A stretch of 64,000 nucleotides of DNA from Anaerolineales bacterium (GTDB lineage Bacteria; Chloroflexota; Anaerolineae; Anaerolineales; Villigracilaceae), in assembly GCA_020634895.1 (NCBI GenBank), contig JACKAV010000002.1:248001-312000 (forward strand). The letters are read 5' to 3'. Below are positions 1 to 9,450 of this stretch, one piece after another; the first letter of the stretch is position 1; the number at the start of each line of letters is the position of its first letter. The notes under the pieces were generated by a model that was not told the origin of the DNA, did not search any database, and saw only the letters and a list, made by a program, of their open reading frames with translations. Position numbers and translations under genes: made by a program.

Positions 1-348
1 GCCAGATACTGCAACCGTCGCGGTCGAGTCAGTAACCATTGATTCTGTTATCAAAACACCCTGATCCAAAGGAAATTTGGCTATTTTGTCTACAAGAAAC
101 GGCAATTCGTCTTTCGTGTACATAACTGAAACGACATTTTCCTGCGGGATTTGCAATGTCGCCAAAACATCTGGAGTTATACGCGCGCCTTGTGCAATAT
201 TTTGGGCAGCATAATACACTTCGACGTACAACGGTTGGACTGTTGTCTCCTGCGGTGTAAACAAAAATTGGCGGAGGGCCACAAAACCCACCACAAAAGC
301 AATTATTACTATCAGAAGCACCAGAATCAAAGTACGACCGCGACGCAT
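1..348 (-). CDS. CpaB/RcpC-like Flp pilus assembly protein (SAF domain), 3' end outside the window
   Basis: The minus-strand frame from the ATG at 348 is open for 116 codons and runs off the left edge. It begins MRRGRTLILVLL, one hydrophobic helix (about residues 6-24), followed by an exported segment. Residues 45-100 (VEVYYAAQNIAQGARITPD, then LPFLVDKIAKFPLDQGVLIT) match the SAF fold seen in CpaB/RcpC Flp pilus proteins, where 'A...I..G..I....L' is typical. CpaB is an inner-membrane-anchored protein of type IVb (Tad) pilus machines. A strong Shine-Dalgarno (GAGAGGAG) sits 6-7 bases before the ATG and a TATAAT lies at 402-407 on the minus strand. An alternative is another SAF protein such as a flagellar FlgA relative; the single N-terminal anchor favours CpaB. 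Confidence 0.65.
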   Translation of the reverse strand, partial: MRRGRTLILVLLIVIIAFVVGFVALRQFLFTPQETTVQPLYVEVYYAAQNIAQGARITPDVLATLQIPQENVVSVMYTKDELPFLVDKIAKFPLDQGVLITESMVTDSTATVAVSG

Positions 349-495
349 AATTATCTCCTCTCAACAAGCACCAATGTTAATTGGCACTTTATAACATGTC
401 CATTATACAGGAAAAATGACAAAAACATATTACGCAGGCATAAAAATAAAGCACTAACGCGCCTCAAAACTTAACAAAACTGTTAGAGAAACGGG

Positions 496-1500
496 TTAAA
501 TCTTAGCCTGCACAGTAAATGAAATCTTAGCGCCCGACCCAACAGCGCTATCGATCTCAAACTTTCCGCCCAGCATTTCCGAACGTTCACGAATCAGTTT
601 CAAACCCAGATTATTTGCATCCTGAAGGGATTCCGGGTCAAATCCGCGTCCATTATCATCCACAGTCACGCGAAGGAAATCATTGCCAAGATCCAAGTGG
701 ACTTTAACCAAGGTAGCCTGACTGTGCCGCACGGCATTTCCAAGTAATTCCTGAACAGCCCTGAAGATCATAACCTCCAGATATGGCTCCAACCTGCGCT
801 CGGTTCCTGAGACAGAAACACTAACGTCAATGCTAGACTGTTCCTTTAGGGCATCGGCATATTTCCTCAAAGTCGGGACCAAACCCAAATCATCAAGCAT
901 CATTGGACGCAATTCAAAAATAAAATTCCTCACCTTTTGAAAGGTTCCCATGGCTGATGTCTTTAAATTACCCAATTCTTCTTTTGCCTGGGAGGGATCA
1001 ACGTCCAATAAACGCATGGCGATCTCGGTTTGAAGAATGAAATTAGAGAGCGCCTGCGCAGGACCATCGTGCATCTGGCGTGACAATCGCTGCCGTTCCG
1101 CTTCCTGGGCATTAACGATCATCTCTATCCCCGTCATCTGTTCTTTTCCGGAATTTTGAGGTGCGGAAGAACCACCGTCTCCGCCGCCCTTCATGACCAT
1201 TTTCTCCAAAACATCTTTATATTTTTCGAGATGCAATTTATCGTTCTGCAGTTTCTCCAACTGACCACGCATAACGAATAATCGCTGCTGGGCATCCAGA
1301 GCGGAATCATAAGCCATCTTGATCTCTTCAACAGATCCGCCCTGCTTCTGAACTTGTTGCAAATGGGAAGTTATAGCCGTGTTGCGCTGGGTCAGTTTGG
1401 AGATTTCACCCTGACTCTGTTCCATCATCAGTGTGATCTCGCGAAGCGCACGCTGCGTTTCTTCTAGTTCGCTTTTGTAATCAACAGTCTCACTGGGCAT
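496..1500 (-). CDS. DegS-type sensor histidine kinase (HisKA_3)
   Basis: This 334-residue cytoplasmic kinase has no membrane segment. Residues 8-105 are a predicted coiled coil rich in E, Q and K, like the N-terminal signalling helix of DegS. A Gly/Ser linker follows, then the HisKA_3 box EAERQRLSRQMHDGPAQAL with the phospho-acceptor His at about 144. The C-terminal HATPase_c has its N box (ELLGNAVRHS) and G box (VDDNGRGFDP). It should phosphorylate the LuxR-type regulator encoded just upstream in the same transcript, with 10 bases between them. A TAGGAG Shine-Dalgarno precedes the ATG. The sensed signal is not visible, since no PAS or GAF domain can be seen. Confidence 0.9.
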   Translation of the reverse strand: MPSETVDYKSELEETQRALREITLMMEQSQGEISKLTQRNTAITSHLQQVQKQGGSVEEIKMAYDSALDAQQRLFVMRGQLEKLQNDKLHLEKYKDVLEKMVMKGGGDGGSSAPQNSGKEQMTGIEMIVNAQEAERQRLSRQMHDGPAQALSNFILQTEIAMRLLDVDPSQAKEELGNLKTSAMGTFQKVRNFIFELRPMMLDDLGLVPTLRKYADALKEQSSIDVSVSVSGTERRLEPYLEVMIFRAVQELLGNAVRHSQATLVKVHLDLGNDFLRVTVDDNGRGFDPESLQDANNLGLKLIRERSEMLGGKFEIDSAVGSGAKISFTVQAKI

Positions 1501-1510
1501 TAATCGTCTC

Positions 1511-2230
1511 CTAAGGACGGATGTCGGTATCCCGCAGGGTTACCCAACCGCGTTTTAATGCGTACACAACAGCCTGTGTACGATCCTCAACTCCAAATTT
1601 TCGCAAGATCGCTGTAACATGATTCTTGACCGTCTGATGGCTAATTCCCAAAAGCGCGGCAATTTCCTTATTACTCATACCGCGCACAACACAGCCAAGC
1701 ACTTCCATTTCACGATCAGATAACGGATGGAAAGGAGCACCTGGTTCGCTATAAGAACGACGCGCGCCTTCCATGCTTTCTTCAACCCATAATTCCAGTT
1801 CCCTGCGCGTAAAAACATTATTGGCAAATACAAATTTACCTTCCGCAACCTCACGAATAATACGGGATAAATTTTGCGGTTCGATATCCTTGGAGCAGTA
1901 ACCATGCGCCCCAGCAAGAGCAGCGTGGATTGCCTGCTCCACATCGTCGTAACCAGTCATCAGGACAATTCGCGTTCCCATTTTTTCCTGCGAGACCTGA
2001 TGTGTGATCTGCTGACCGTTCATACCGGGCAGATTAACATCCAGGATCGCAACATTCGGTTTCTTCGAACGGATCAATTCCAACGCTTCGTCCCCAGATG
2101 CAGATTGGGCGATGATCCGCATGTCAGACTCAAGCGATAATGCATCCACCACACCCTGTCGGAAGAGCGGGTGGTCATCAACTATTAACAAAGTGATCTG
2201 GTTCATCGCTATCGCATTCTCTCTTTTCAT
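1511..2230 (-). CDS. NarL/DegU-type response regulator (REC + LuxR HTH)
   Basis: A REC domain (LLIVDDHPLFRQG, phospho-acceptor Asp in AILDVNLPG at about residue 64, conserved Lys in YCSKD) is followed by a LuxR-type HTH at the C terminus (LSDREMEVLGCVVRGMSNKEIAALLGIS and onward). It is the first gene of a two-gene operon with the DegS-type kinase. A second possible start, MNQITLLIV at 2206, fits the usual family N terminus better; neither ATG has a strong Shine-Dalgarno, so the first eight residues are uncertain. Confidence 0.9.
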   Translation of the reverse strand: MKRENAIAMNQITLLIVDDHPLFRQGVVDALSLESDMRIIAQSASGDEALELIRSKKPNVAILDVNLPGMNGQQITHQVSQEKMGTRIVLMTGYDDVEQAIHAALAGAHGYCSKDIEPQNLSRIIREVAEGKFVFANNVFTRRELELWVEESMEGARRSYSEPGAPFHPLSDREMEVLGCVVRGMSNKEIAALLGISHQTVKNHVTAILRKFGVEDRTQAVVYALKRGWVTLRDTDIRP

Positions 2231-2281
2231 TTCTTTAGATTTGAAATTTCTGAGCAGTGCCCATTATTTTAACCCATTCTC

Positions 2282-3766
2282 TCATTTCCATCGATAAATT
2301 GTCATGGGAGCCCAATTCGCCTCTTCGGCGACGGATCCATCTGCGACGAAGACCTCTTCCTTACCCAGAACCATATCAGGGTAGAGGTCGGCAAATGCGA
2401 TCAGATAATCCACTCCCTGCTCATCGAGATAGGCAGACAAACGATCTTCATCGCGAATAAATGGAATCACATCCGGTGTGACAAGCCCAGCCATATCGAT
2501 CAATTCATGGTTGTCAAAGAAGCCCAAGGCGCCGATATCATGGGCGGCAATAACAGCATTGGGTGGAAGGTTGGCATTCACCCATTTTGCAGGCACCACC
2601 ATTTCCTGCTCGATAAGAGCGACATCCTGCGCGTAAGCGCGCGCGCCGAGGATAACGAAGAGAATGGACACAACTCCAAGGCTGGCAACCCACAATGTAT
2701 TCACAAACCAGTGATACCGTCCAAAGACTTTCGAAGAGGCAAATTCGACCACTGCAAGAAGCCCGATCAAAAAGAGGATGGGCATGGCGGGCATGATGTA
2801 GCGCCCATGCTGGTAGACAGGGAGACGCGAAACGTAAATAGTCAGGTAACCAGCGACCCAGGTCAGTGCAAGCAAACCTCCCCATGAGCGCGTCTTCACC
2901 GACTTTACAAGCCATATGATGATTCCGGGAAGCAGCAGGAAAGATGGTCCACCCAGTAATTGCAGCGAAAGTTGACCAAGCCGTTCCGTGATAGGCAATG
3001 CCTGCCAGGAAGTGTACTCGGCTTGTTTTGCGTAAAAGGTGTTCGGCATGGGAGTGCCGCCGATCAAGAGATTGAACAACAAATAAAAGAAGAAGACTGT
3101 TCCAAAGCCAAGAGCAACCCGCAGCAAACCACGCAGCCGGGTAGACGTATCTCTTTCATTCAAGAGAACAGCCAGCACAAGCGGACCCAGTAGAGTCAAA
3201 CCGTCAGGGCGCACCCAAACACTGAGACCGGTCAACAGCCCCAAGGTCAGGTAGCGATGCGAATTCATCATCAGGGCTGCCAAAACCACAGTGACGATCA
3301 ATCCATGAAGCAGGGTTTCCATCCCAGACATTGCCGCCCAAAATAAATGCCATTCCAAAATTAAAAAAATACCCGCCCACGGAAGGCGCGGAGTGTAGGT
3401 TGAAACCAGGCGGCGTGCTGCGATCTCGCCAACCATGCCCATCCCCCACATGACAAGCAGACCAATGAAGTATGTCCAAATATAAGGTCCAAGGTGAAGG
3501 AGATAACCGATCGCAAGTAATGCCGACCACAGCGGCGATGTAGAACCCGCGGACGGTACGCCCAATCGAAACGACCATTCGCCATGTTCCGCCAAATTGC
3601 GCGCAAAGGTTTGGTGGATCCAGGAATCATCGAGAGGGAAACCGACCCTGAATGTCAGTTCGCTGGCAAGCAGATAGACTGCACCCATTGCCAGTGTAAT
3701 CAAGCCGAGAACGGCAAGGTCTTGTTTTGATAAGGGATTAATGAATCCGAAAGATGCGCGTTTCAT
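2282..3766 (-). CDS. GT39-like polytopic membrane glycosyltransferase
   Basis: About 494 residues with some ten hydrophobic segments. The first luminal loop carries the acidic motif FPLDDSWIHQTFARNLAEHG, which resembles the Asp-containing loop of GT-C fold enzymes that use polyprenyl-phosphate sugars (PMT/ArnT/GT39). The soluble C-terminal part (about 400-494) is typical of this group. I chose the ATG at 3766 (MKRASFGF): an upstream ATG at 3814 would extend 76 bases into the preceding gene. It still overlaps that gene by 29 bases, implying translational coupling. Sugar and acceptor cannot be read from sequence. Confidence 0.75.
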   Translation of the reverse strand: MKRASFGFINPLSKQDLAVLGLITLAMGAVYLLASELTFRVGFPLDDSWIHQTFARNLAEHGEWSFRLGVPSAGSTSPLWSALLAIGYLLHLGPYIWTYFIGLLVMWGMGMVGEIAARRLVSTYTPRLPWAGIFLILEWHLFWAAMSGMETLLHGLIVTVVLAALMMNSHRYLTLGLLTGLSVWVRPDGLTLLGPLVLAVLLNERDTSTRLRGLLRVALGFGTVFFFYLLFNLLIGGTPMPNTFYAKQAEYTSWQALPITERLGQLSLQLLGGPSFLLLPGIIIWLVKSVKTRSWGGLLALTWVAGYLTIYVSRLPVYQHGRYIMPAMPILFLIGLLAVVEFASSKVFGRYHWFVNTLWVASLGVVSILFVILGARAYAQDVALIEQEMVVPAKWVNANLPPNAVIAAHDIGALGFFDNHELIDMAGLVTPDVIPFIRDEDRLSAYLDEQGVDYLIAFADLYPDMVLGKEEVFVADGSVAEEANWAPMTIYRWK

Positions 3767-5273
3767 CCACCTCACCCAAATATTCAAACCGCGGATAGTT
3801 TTGCGGGTTATCAAATAAGTCTTTCAACATTTCGAGTTTTCCGTGAGGATCGAATAAAAAATAGCTGGCGTGATATCGATCAGCAACTTCAAGCAATGTA
3901 TCCACATCTCCGTACGGCTGCGCAAAGGCGGAGCGTCCGGTCATCATGTAATAACCCGGTGAGCTGAGAACAATGACCGATTCATCCGGCTGCGCGCCAT
4001 GCTCGACCAAAAAACTTTCCACGGCGGGGTACGATAATTCGACTTCCTGCCAGCCGTTCTGGATCACACGCACCCAGACGACCCACGCCGTAAGCATGAC
4101 CACGATCTGGATCAACGCGATTCGGAACACGACGTAGGCATGGTCTGTGAACCGCCCCTTTCTCCTCGCCCAAGCCACGACGACATCCAGCCCAAACGGA
4201 GCTAGCGCAAAAAACAATACCTGAAGCGCCGCCCCGGCGTGGAAGAAACTTCCGCGCACACCGGCAAAGGGGAAGATCAACGTCATGACAAAGAAGAGAA
4301 TCAACCAGGCGATTATCGCCATTTGAATGCGGCGGTCTTTGCGAAGTACGACCATGCCGGTCACGATAAACGGGAACAAGATGATATGTCCCTGTGCGGC
4401 GAAGACCGTTTGAAGATTTGTCGTAAAAGCCCACCAACGAGTCTTGAGGATCTCGCCCCAGCCGCTTGCCAGCCAATGCTGGTAAGTCAACTTCGATGCC
4501 GGGTACATAAAAGTCTCATCGTAGTTGGTGATCCAAAGCGCGCGGCTTCCTGCCGGTGACATGATCGCGCCAAAGACTTCCAAGTTGCGGATGTACCACG
4601 GTCCCATCACCAAAATAAAGCCAAGAAAAGCCAACAAACCATTTTGAACAAGAATCGCGAAAGACAATTTTTCGTCGCGCACACGCCAAAGGATGTAGAG
4701 GAAGATCAACCCAAGCCACAAGAGACCGTCGCTCCGCGCAAGGGACATGAAGCCGGCAAATAACCCCATCCAAAACCATGGGCGCGGACGGTCGGCAAGC
4801 AGAAAGATCATTCCGCCTGCGACCATGAAAACCCCATAGTTATCCGGAACGGGCATAAACGGAAGATGAAAGACCGGGAAGATCGCCAGAATCCCCGCTA
4901 CCCAAGCGAGGGCGTTTTTTTGGAAGAGACGGAAAGACAATGCCGCCGATAATGGCGATACCAGAGCGCCCAATAGGATAAAGAAGATACGCCCTGCCTC
5001 ATACGTCTGCTGACCGGTCAACCACATTCCCAACGCGGTAAGTATGGAAGCGAGCGGCAGCCAATATCCATGCGAAGGGTGCGGGATGCCTTCCGGGTCG
5101 TCGAGGTAGTTCCACAAATAGGGTTCCGTGAAACCCTTTCCCTGCGCCAATTGCAGTCCGCCGGAGTAGTAATAATCGGCGTCAAGATAGCCGGGAATGG
5201 TCTGAAACCTGGTAACAATGACTTGAACGACCAGGGCGATCAAAAAGAGGATGAGGTAATTTCGTCGGGACAT
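3738..5273 (-). CDS. GT39-like polytopic membrane glycosyltransferase
   Basis: A 511-residue protein with an N-terminal helix, a luminal loop holding the GYLDADYYYSGGLQLAQG motif (acidic pair DAD, as in GT-C enzymes), roughly ten further membrane segments and a soluble C-terminal region. The architecture matches that of the following gene, with which it overlaps, but the sequences are divergent, so they are probably old paralogues. Together with the GT87-like gene upstream it suggests assembly of a cell-surface glycan or glycolipid from lipid-linked sugars. Specificity is unknown. Confidence 0.75.
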   Translation of the reverse strand: MSRRNYLILFLIALVVQVIVTRFQTIPGYLDADYYYSGGLQLAQGKGFTEPYLWNYLDDPEGIPHPSHGYWLPLASILTALGMWLTGQQTYEAGRIFFILLGALVSPLSAALSFRLFQKNALAWVAGILAIFPVFHLPFMPVPDNYGVFMVAGGMIFLLADRPRPWFWMGLFAGFMSLARSDGLLWLGLIFLYILWRVRDEKLSFAILVQNGLLAFLGFILVMGPWYIRNLEVFGAIMSPAGSRALWITNYDETFMYPASKLTYQHWLASGWGEILKTRWWAFTTNLQTVFAAQGHIILFPFIVTGMVVLRKDRRIQMAIIAWLILFFVMTLIFPFAGVRGSFFHAGAALQVLFFALAPFGLDVVVAWARRKGRFTDHAYVVFRIALIQIVVMLTAWVVWVRVIQNGWQEVELSYPAVESFLVEHGAQPDESVIVLSSPGYYMMTGRSAFAQPYGDVDTLLEVADRYHASYFLFDPHGKLEMLKDLFDNPQNYPRFEYLGEVDETRIFRIH

Positions 5274-5319
5274 AGGAAAGGAGGGGATACCAAATATGAA
5301 TAGTGGACGGCGAAAATTG

Positions 5320-6579
5320 CTATCTTTGAGTCAATGCGTCTGCCCAAACCCGCGGCGGACGAATTGCCCACCAGCGAATCCAGTATAAACCAAGGACGGT
5401 TAAAACCGGCAGGAAAAGGTAGAGAACTTCCCCAGAGATCGCTGCCAGCGAAAGCGGAGTAAACAAATATATCGTCCAGGGCAGGGCAAAAAATACGGCT
5501 AAAAATAAAAGTATGAGCCAGGCGCCGATTTGATTCCAGCGATCATAAATGACAGCAAACATAAACGCAATGGGGATGATAAGGACGGAAAGATTCCAGA
5601 ATTCGGTACGAAAGCCCAATAGCGGAGTCGCCGCAAGCGTTAAACAGGCAGTCCAATAAAGTCGGCGTTCATCACCGTATTGTGACGCATTCCATTCATA
5701 GCCGAGTGCAAAAACCAACAAAACGATCACGCCCCATGCCAGGTATTTTCCATAGGATGGAAGTAAATTTTGAAGGGCAGTAATAATGGAAAAGCCAAAA
5801 ACCGCATTCAAGTTATTCATCCCGGCACGCAGATATGGGAGTATCCACCCGGGGTAGACGAGAAATGAAATAAAAAGCAGGACAACCGAAAGCATTCCAA
5901 AACCGGCAAAGACGCGCATCCGCCTTTCTTTGTAAGAACGCCAGAGCATCAAAATCAAAAACGGAAGTCCAGCCTCCCAATAGTAAAGCGACAATGCCAT
6001 TAAAGCCCCAGCCAATTCATCCTGCTCATGACGCAAGGCAAATAAAACACCTGCGTATAACAAACCCAGAATCAAAATGGGGCTTGCCGCAAGAATGGCT
6101 TGAAATGTGTAAAAGTTGAGAACCGAAAAAAGAAAGAACAGAACAGAGAACCAGCGCGGAACTGTCCACTCAGTAAGACGCAGGCTTAGCACAACGAGTC
6201 CGAACAAAGCCCATTCCAAGATCAAGGTATATATCGCCCGGGCAATTATCGGGTCAGGAAGAAGCGAGAGAGGAAAATAAAGCAGAAGCAAATGGAAAGG
6301 CGTATCCAAAATGAAGGGCGGTTCGCCATCGGGGAGTCCGTTTCCGCCATATACCAACTTCTGAACAACTTCAGGCACATAGAGCGTATACGGTTCAGTC
6401 TGGTCGAATATGAAAGCGCGCCCGCCCGCCCAGTGACGAAGAAAATCGCCGCCGCCATTCGGAAGGGATAGATTGGCGTAAACCAACCCGGCTGAAATAA
6501 TAAAAAAAAGAACCACGACCAGCGCGATAAAAAGATAATCACGAGAGGTCAGCGATTTTGAAGGAGGCTGAAAATTCAT
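5320..6579 (-). CDS. GT87-like (DUF2029) membrane glycosyltransferase
   Basis: A 419-residue polytopic protein with about nine to ten hydrophobic segments. The first external loop, GGGDFLRHWAGGRAFIF, carries the D-x-x-x-x-W pattern common in GT87/DUF2029 mannosyltransferase-like proteins (compare 'DF..YW.A......G.d.Y'). Its ATG overlaps the stop of the acetyltransferase gene by four bases (ATGA). It sits ahead of two GT39-like genes in the same transcript. The GT-C class assignment is fairly firm; the exact family is less sure. Confidence 0.65.
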   Translation of the reverse strand: MNFQPPSKSLTSRDYLFIALVVVLFFIISAGLVYANLSLPNGGGDFLRHWAGGRAFIFDQTEPYTLYVPEVVQKLVYGGNGLPDGEPPFILDTPFHLLLLYFPLSLLPDPIIARAIYTLILEWALFGLVVLSLRLTEWTVPRWFSVLFFLFSVLNFYTFQAILAASPILILGLLYAGVLFALRHEQDELAGALMALSLYYWEAGLPFLILMLWRSYKERRMRVFAGFGMLSVVLLFISFLVYPGWILPYLRAGMNNLNAVFGFSIITALQNLLPSYGKYLAWGVIVLLVFALGYEWNASQYGDERRLYWTACLTLAATPLLGFRTEFWNLSVLIIPIAFMFAVIYDRWNQIGAWLILLFLAVFFALPWTIYLFTPLSLAAISGEVLYLFLPVLTVLGLYWIRWWAIRPPRVWADALTQR

Positions 6580-7148
6580 TGAATAATAAATCTATAGATG
6601 GGTCTTGTTGGGGAACGGCGGGCGGCTTCAACAAAGCCGGCTGTTTCAAACGCTGATGCCGTGCCTGTGAAAATGAAGGCGGGCGGCGCATCCTCTTTTG
6701 TGTCGGTAGGGTAGCCTTCGATAATTTTCGCACCGCAGCTTTGGGCATGTTCCACTGCGGCTTGGATCAACGCAACCGCGATCCCTTTTCGGCGCTGCTT
6801 CTTCTCAACGAACAAACAAGTGATCGACCAGACTTCCTGTTCATCAATGGGTTTGAGAATTCGCGAATATGCGAGTTTTGGATATTGACTGCGCGGCTCG
6901 ATTGCCACCCACCCAACGGGATAGCCATCCAGATACGCGATCAAGCCCGGGATCGTTTTCGCATCCACCACGGACTTTTGCATTTGCCGGTTTCTCTCGC
7001 CTTTATTTTCGCTGAAGGCTTTTCCGCGCAATTTCCAATGCATGCACCAACATCCGCCGCACGCGCCATTCTCCCCAAAGAGAATCTCAAAGTCTCTCCA
7101 AAGTTTCGGCGTGAGCGGATGAAAGGATAGTTCCAGATTCTCCATCAT
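6576..7148 (-). CDS. GNAT family N-acetyltransferase
   Basis: About 190 residues from the start at 7148 (or 7145; two adjacent ATGs), which overlaps the stop of the lipid kinase gene as TGATG. The acetyl-CoA binding region is visible as SITCLFVEKKQRRKGIAVAL (motif A, R-x-x-G-x-A), followed by the β5 region and a C-terminal AFETAGFVEAARR. An unusual Cys-rich stretch near the N terminus (NGACGGCWCMHW) has four cysteines in eleven residues. Homologues of unknown function with a similar GCWCM block exist, so this is a recognisable subgroup, but the substrate is unknown. Confidence 0.8.
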   Translation of the reverse strand: MMENLELSFHPLTPKLWRDFEILFGENGACGGCWCMHWKLRGKAFSENKGERNRQMQKSVVDAKTIPGLIAYLDGYPVGWVAIEPRSQYPKLAYSRILKPIDEQEVWSITCLFVEKKQRRKGIAVALIQAAVEHAQSCGAKIIEGYPTDTKEDAPPAFIFTGTASAFETAGFVEAARRSPTRPIYRFIIQ

Positions 7149-8053
7149 CACGGCAGGATGATCTGCAATTTCTGGGGGAAGATCTCGTACTTGAAGGAAG
7201 AGATCCATTCCGGGAAAAGTTCCCCATCAGTATGAGCCGGAGAGGGTTTATCCAATTCGATGGTCAGGCGGGTGCAATGCTGTTCGTACATGCCATCCAT
7301 CTCGAGGAAGGAGCCTTTATCGGGTTTCATGGTACGCGGCAAGGCTTGGAAGAGTCCAAGGCGTGTTCCGCGATAGCCGTAACTGAATGTCATTTTGCCA
7401 TCACGAGGGTCAGCATGGGGAGACATGAAAAACACGCCGCCAGTGAGTCGCGTATTTCCAACTGAGATCAAGGACAGAGGTCCAGTAAATGAGCCGTCAT
7501 CCCATTCCATTGTGGCTTTCCATTCAGGCTTATCCATAATGGCTTGAACCGCAGCAACCAAATATCGCCCGATCCCTTTGATCCAATGTATTTGTTCCTG
7601 TTTTGTGGTTGAGTAAGGTTCAAGACCCGCCGCCGAATTGTTGACAAAAAAACGATCATTGCATTTGCAAACATCTATCAGGTCGGTTTTGCCGGCTGCA
7701 ATGACCTTTGCGGCTTCGGTCAGGTCTTTGGGCAAGCCGAGGTTGACCACCAGGTCATTCGCAGACCCAAGCGGCAATATCCCAAGCGGACCGATTGGTT
7801 TATCCATTGACCCTGCCGCATTTACCATGCCGTTTACGACTTCGCCGATGGTGCCATCCCCACCGGCGGCAATGATCGGGGAAAAACCATCTTTCGCGGC
7901 TTGTTCTGCCAGCCCCATTACTTCGCCTTTTTTCTCGGAGATGGCAACTTCGAAATCCACGCCCGCGGATTTGAGCGCCGCTTCGGCTTCGGGCCAGCGT
8001 GCCTGCGAATTCCAACGATTTGAATACGGATTTAAGATAACTTTGGCGGTCAT
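7148..8053 (-). CDS. YegS/DgkB-like lipid (diacylglycerol) kinase
   Basis: A 301-residue DAGK-catalytic-fold protein. It starts MTAKVILNPYSN, the family's 'iiNP.sg' entry, then has the nucleotide-binding GGDGTIGEVVNG motif at about residues 64-75 and the LPLGSANDLVVNLGLP motif at about 95-110. Family members phosphorylate diacylglycerol or related lipids, or act on sphingoid-type lipids. It overlaps the EamA gene upstream by four bases and the GNAT gene downstream by one base. The exact lipid substrate cannot be judged from sequence. Confidence 0.9.
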   Translation of the reverse strand: MTAKVILNPYSNRWNSQARWPEAEAALKSAGVDFEVAISEKKGEVMGLAEQAAKDGFSPIIAAGGDGTIGEVVNGMVNAAGSMDKPIGPLGILPLGSANDLVVNLGLPKDLTEAAKVIAAGKTDLIDVCKCNDRFFVNNSAAGLEPYSTTKQEQIHWIKGIGRYLVAAVQAIMDKPEWKATMEWDDGSFTGPLSLISVGNTRLTGGVFFMSPHADPRDGKMTFSYGYRGTRLGLFQALPRTMKPDKGSFLEMDGMYEQHCTRLTIELDKPSPAHTDGELFPEWISSFKYEIFPQKLQIILP

Positions 8054-8946
8054 CGACCCTCCACTAGGTGATCTGAATCAATTGTACCTGAAGTCCATTC
8101 TTTAAATTGTGAGAGAACAACGCCTGCAAAGATCAAAACCGCGCCCCACAATTGAATGATTGTAAGACGTTCATTCAGGAACAACCAGCCCGAAAGGACG
8201 GCAAAAACCGATTCGAGGCTGAGCAGCAGGGCTGCGTCGGCGGGAGGCGTGTGTTTTTGTGCCCAAATTTGCAGGGTATAGCAAAGTCCAAGTGCAAGAA
8301 AAGCAGTGTATCCAACGGCAAACAGGAAACTTGAATTCAAGACCGGCAACGGCTCAACAACAAGCCCCACGCCAAGATTAAGAACACCGCAAACGACCAA
8401 CTGTCCCACCGAAAAGGATACGGCTTCATACCTCGAAGCATATTTTCCGAGCACAACCACATGCACCGCCCAGAACATTGCGCCGAAGAATTCCAACAGA
8501 TCGCCAAAATGGATAATAAACCTTCCGCCCGTGGACAAAAGAAAAGCGCCGATCATCGCCATAAAGATGGCGGCAACAAATATCCAATGCGGCTTTTCGC
8601 CCCAAAGGATAAAAAGCAAAATGGGAATCAACACCACATACAAACCCGAAATAAAACCGGCATTCCCCGCCGTGGTGTAGACGATGCCCGATTGTTGGAA
8701 CGCGCTGCCAACGAACAGAACGACACCGGCAATCCCCATCCACTTAAGCTGTTTTTTAGACATTCCTTCATTTGAAACCCTGAAAGAACGGACAGCAAAC
8801 GGCAACACCACCAAAGCTGCCAGCAAATAACGCGCTCCATTGAAGATATACACACTGCCGACCTGCCCCACAACACGCTGGGCAACAAAGGAGGAACCCC
8901 AAATGACGGCAATGAAGAAAAGAGTAATGTCAGCTTTTAGGCGCAT
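8050..8946 (-). CDS. EamA/DMT superfamily exporter
   Basis: 298 residues with ten hydrophobic helices in two EamA repeats. Repeat 1 opens ADITLFFIAVIWGSSFVAQRVV and repeat 2 carries the ESVFAVLSGWLFLNERL signature typical of the family ('E...a.l.a.l.l.E.l...q..G..li..Gv'). It probably exports a small metabolite such as an amino acid or its analogue. It heads the 8946-to-2282 minus-strand run and shares a divergent promoter region (8947-9046) with the small secreted protein gene on the plus strand. Confidence 0.85.
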   Translation of the reverse strand: MRLKADITLFFIAVIWGSSFVAQRVVGQVGSVYIFNGARYLLAALVVLPFAVRSFRVSNEGMSKKQLKWMGIAGVVLFVGSAFQQSGIVYTTAGNAGFISGLYVVLIPILLFILWGEKPHWIFVAAIFMAMIGAFLLSTGGRFIIHFGDLLEFFGAMFWAVHVVVLGKYASRYEAVSFSVGQLVVCGVLNLGVGLVVEPLPVLNSSFLFAVGYTAFLALGLCYTLQIWAQKHTPPADAALLLSLESVFAVLSGWLFLNERLTIIQLWGAVLIFAGVVLSQFKEWTSGTIDSDHLVEGR

Positions 8947-9046
8947 GGAAATTGAAATATCCTCGGGTAAATATAGAGAATAGATTCTACTTTACCACGG
9001 GGTAAAATAACCAACAATAAATATGACATATTCGATTCAATCAAGG

Positions 9047-9409
9047 ATGAAAAAACTGTTCATTCTAATCGTTGGAATGGTGGTGCTTATTATTGGTATT
9101 GGAATCGTCTTTTTCAGCTCAAGGCTTAACGCCTCTCGAAAATTGACCTTTGAAGAATGCCAGAACGCTGGCGGAGCAGCCTGGGTAGTGGACTTGTATC
9201 ATCCAGATATTTGCCCATCCTGCGCGGAATATTTCGCATGCGAGCAGGAAAACAGCGGCGCGCCAGACATTCGCGAAGTTTGCCCACAGGCTTTTGCATG
9301 TACTGACTGTTTATCAAAAAACTTTCCATACCCCAATAAATGTCCCGACGGGAAGAAGAAAATCGGCGAGATATCCGATGCCGAGACCTGGTTCCAGTGC
9401 TGCAAGTAA
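9047..9409 (+). CDS. Small Cys-rich secreted or membrane-anchored protein, unknown function
   Basis: From the ATG at 9047 the product is 120 residues: MKKLFILIVGMVVLIIGIG, a single hydrophobic signal/anchor, then an extracytoplasmic domain with ten cysteines arranged partly as CPSC, C..C, CTDC and a terminal CC. That spacing suggests several disulfides or a metal site. Residues EECQNAGGAAWVV resemble the start of a repeated Cys motif in other secreted proteins, but I do not recognise the family. An upstream in-frame ATG at 9023 would add eight residues. A TAAAAT lies at about 9002. Confidence 0.65.
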   Translation: MKKLFILIVGMVVLIIGIGIVFFSSRLNASRKLTFEECQNAGGAAWVVDLYHPDICPSCAEYFACEQENSGAPDIREVCPQAFACTDCLSKNFPYPNKCPDGKKKIGEISDAETWFQCCK

Positions 9410-9450
9410 GCTTTGGACAAAATATTTTTTAGAAACAGAAGAGAGAGAAC

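Noticed and set aside
29..367. A 112-codon minus-strand frame at the left edge
   Set aside because: It is the wrong frame; the adjacent frame from 348 gives a SAF-domain protein and has the ribosome binding site.
3738..3814. A longer start for the second GT39-like gene at 3814
   Set aside because: It would extend deep into the preceding gene, and the added residues are not like a family N terminus.
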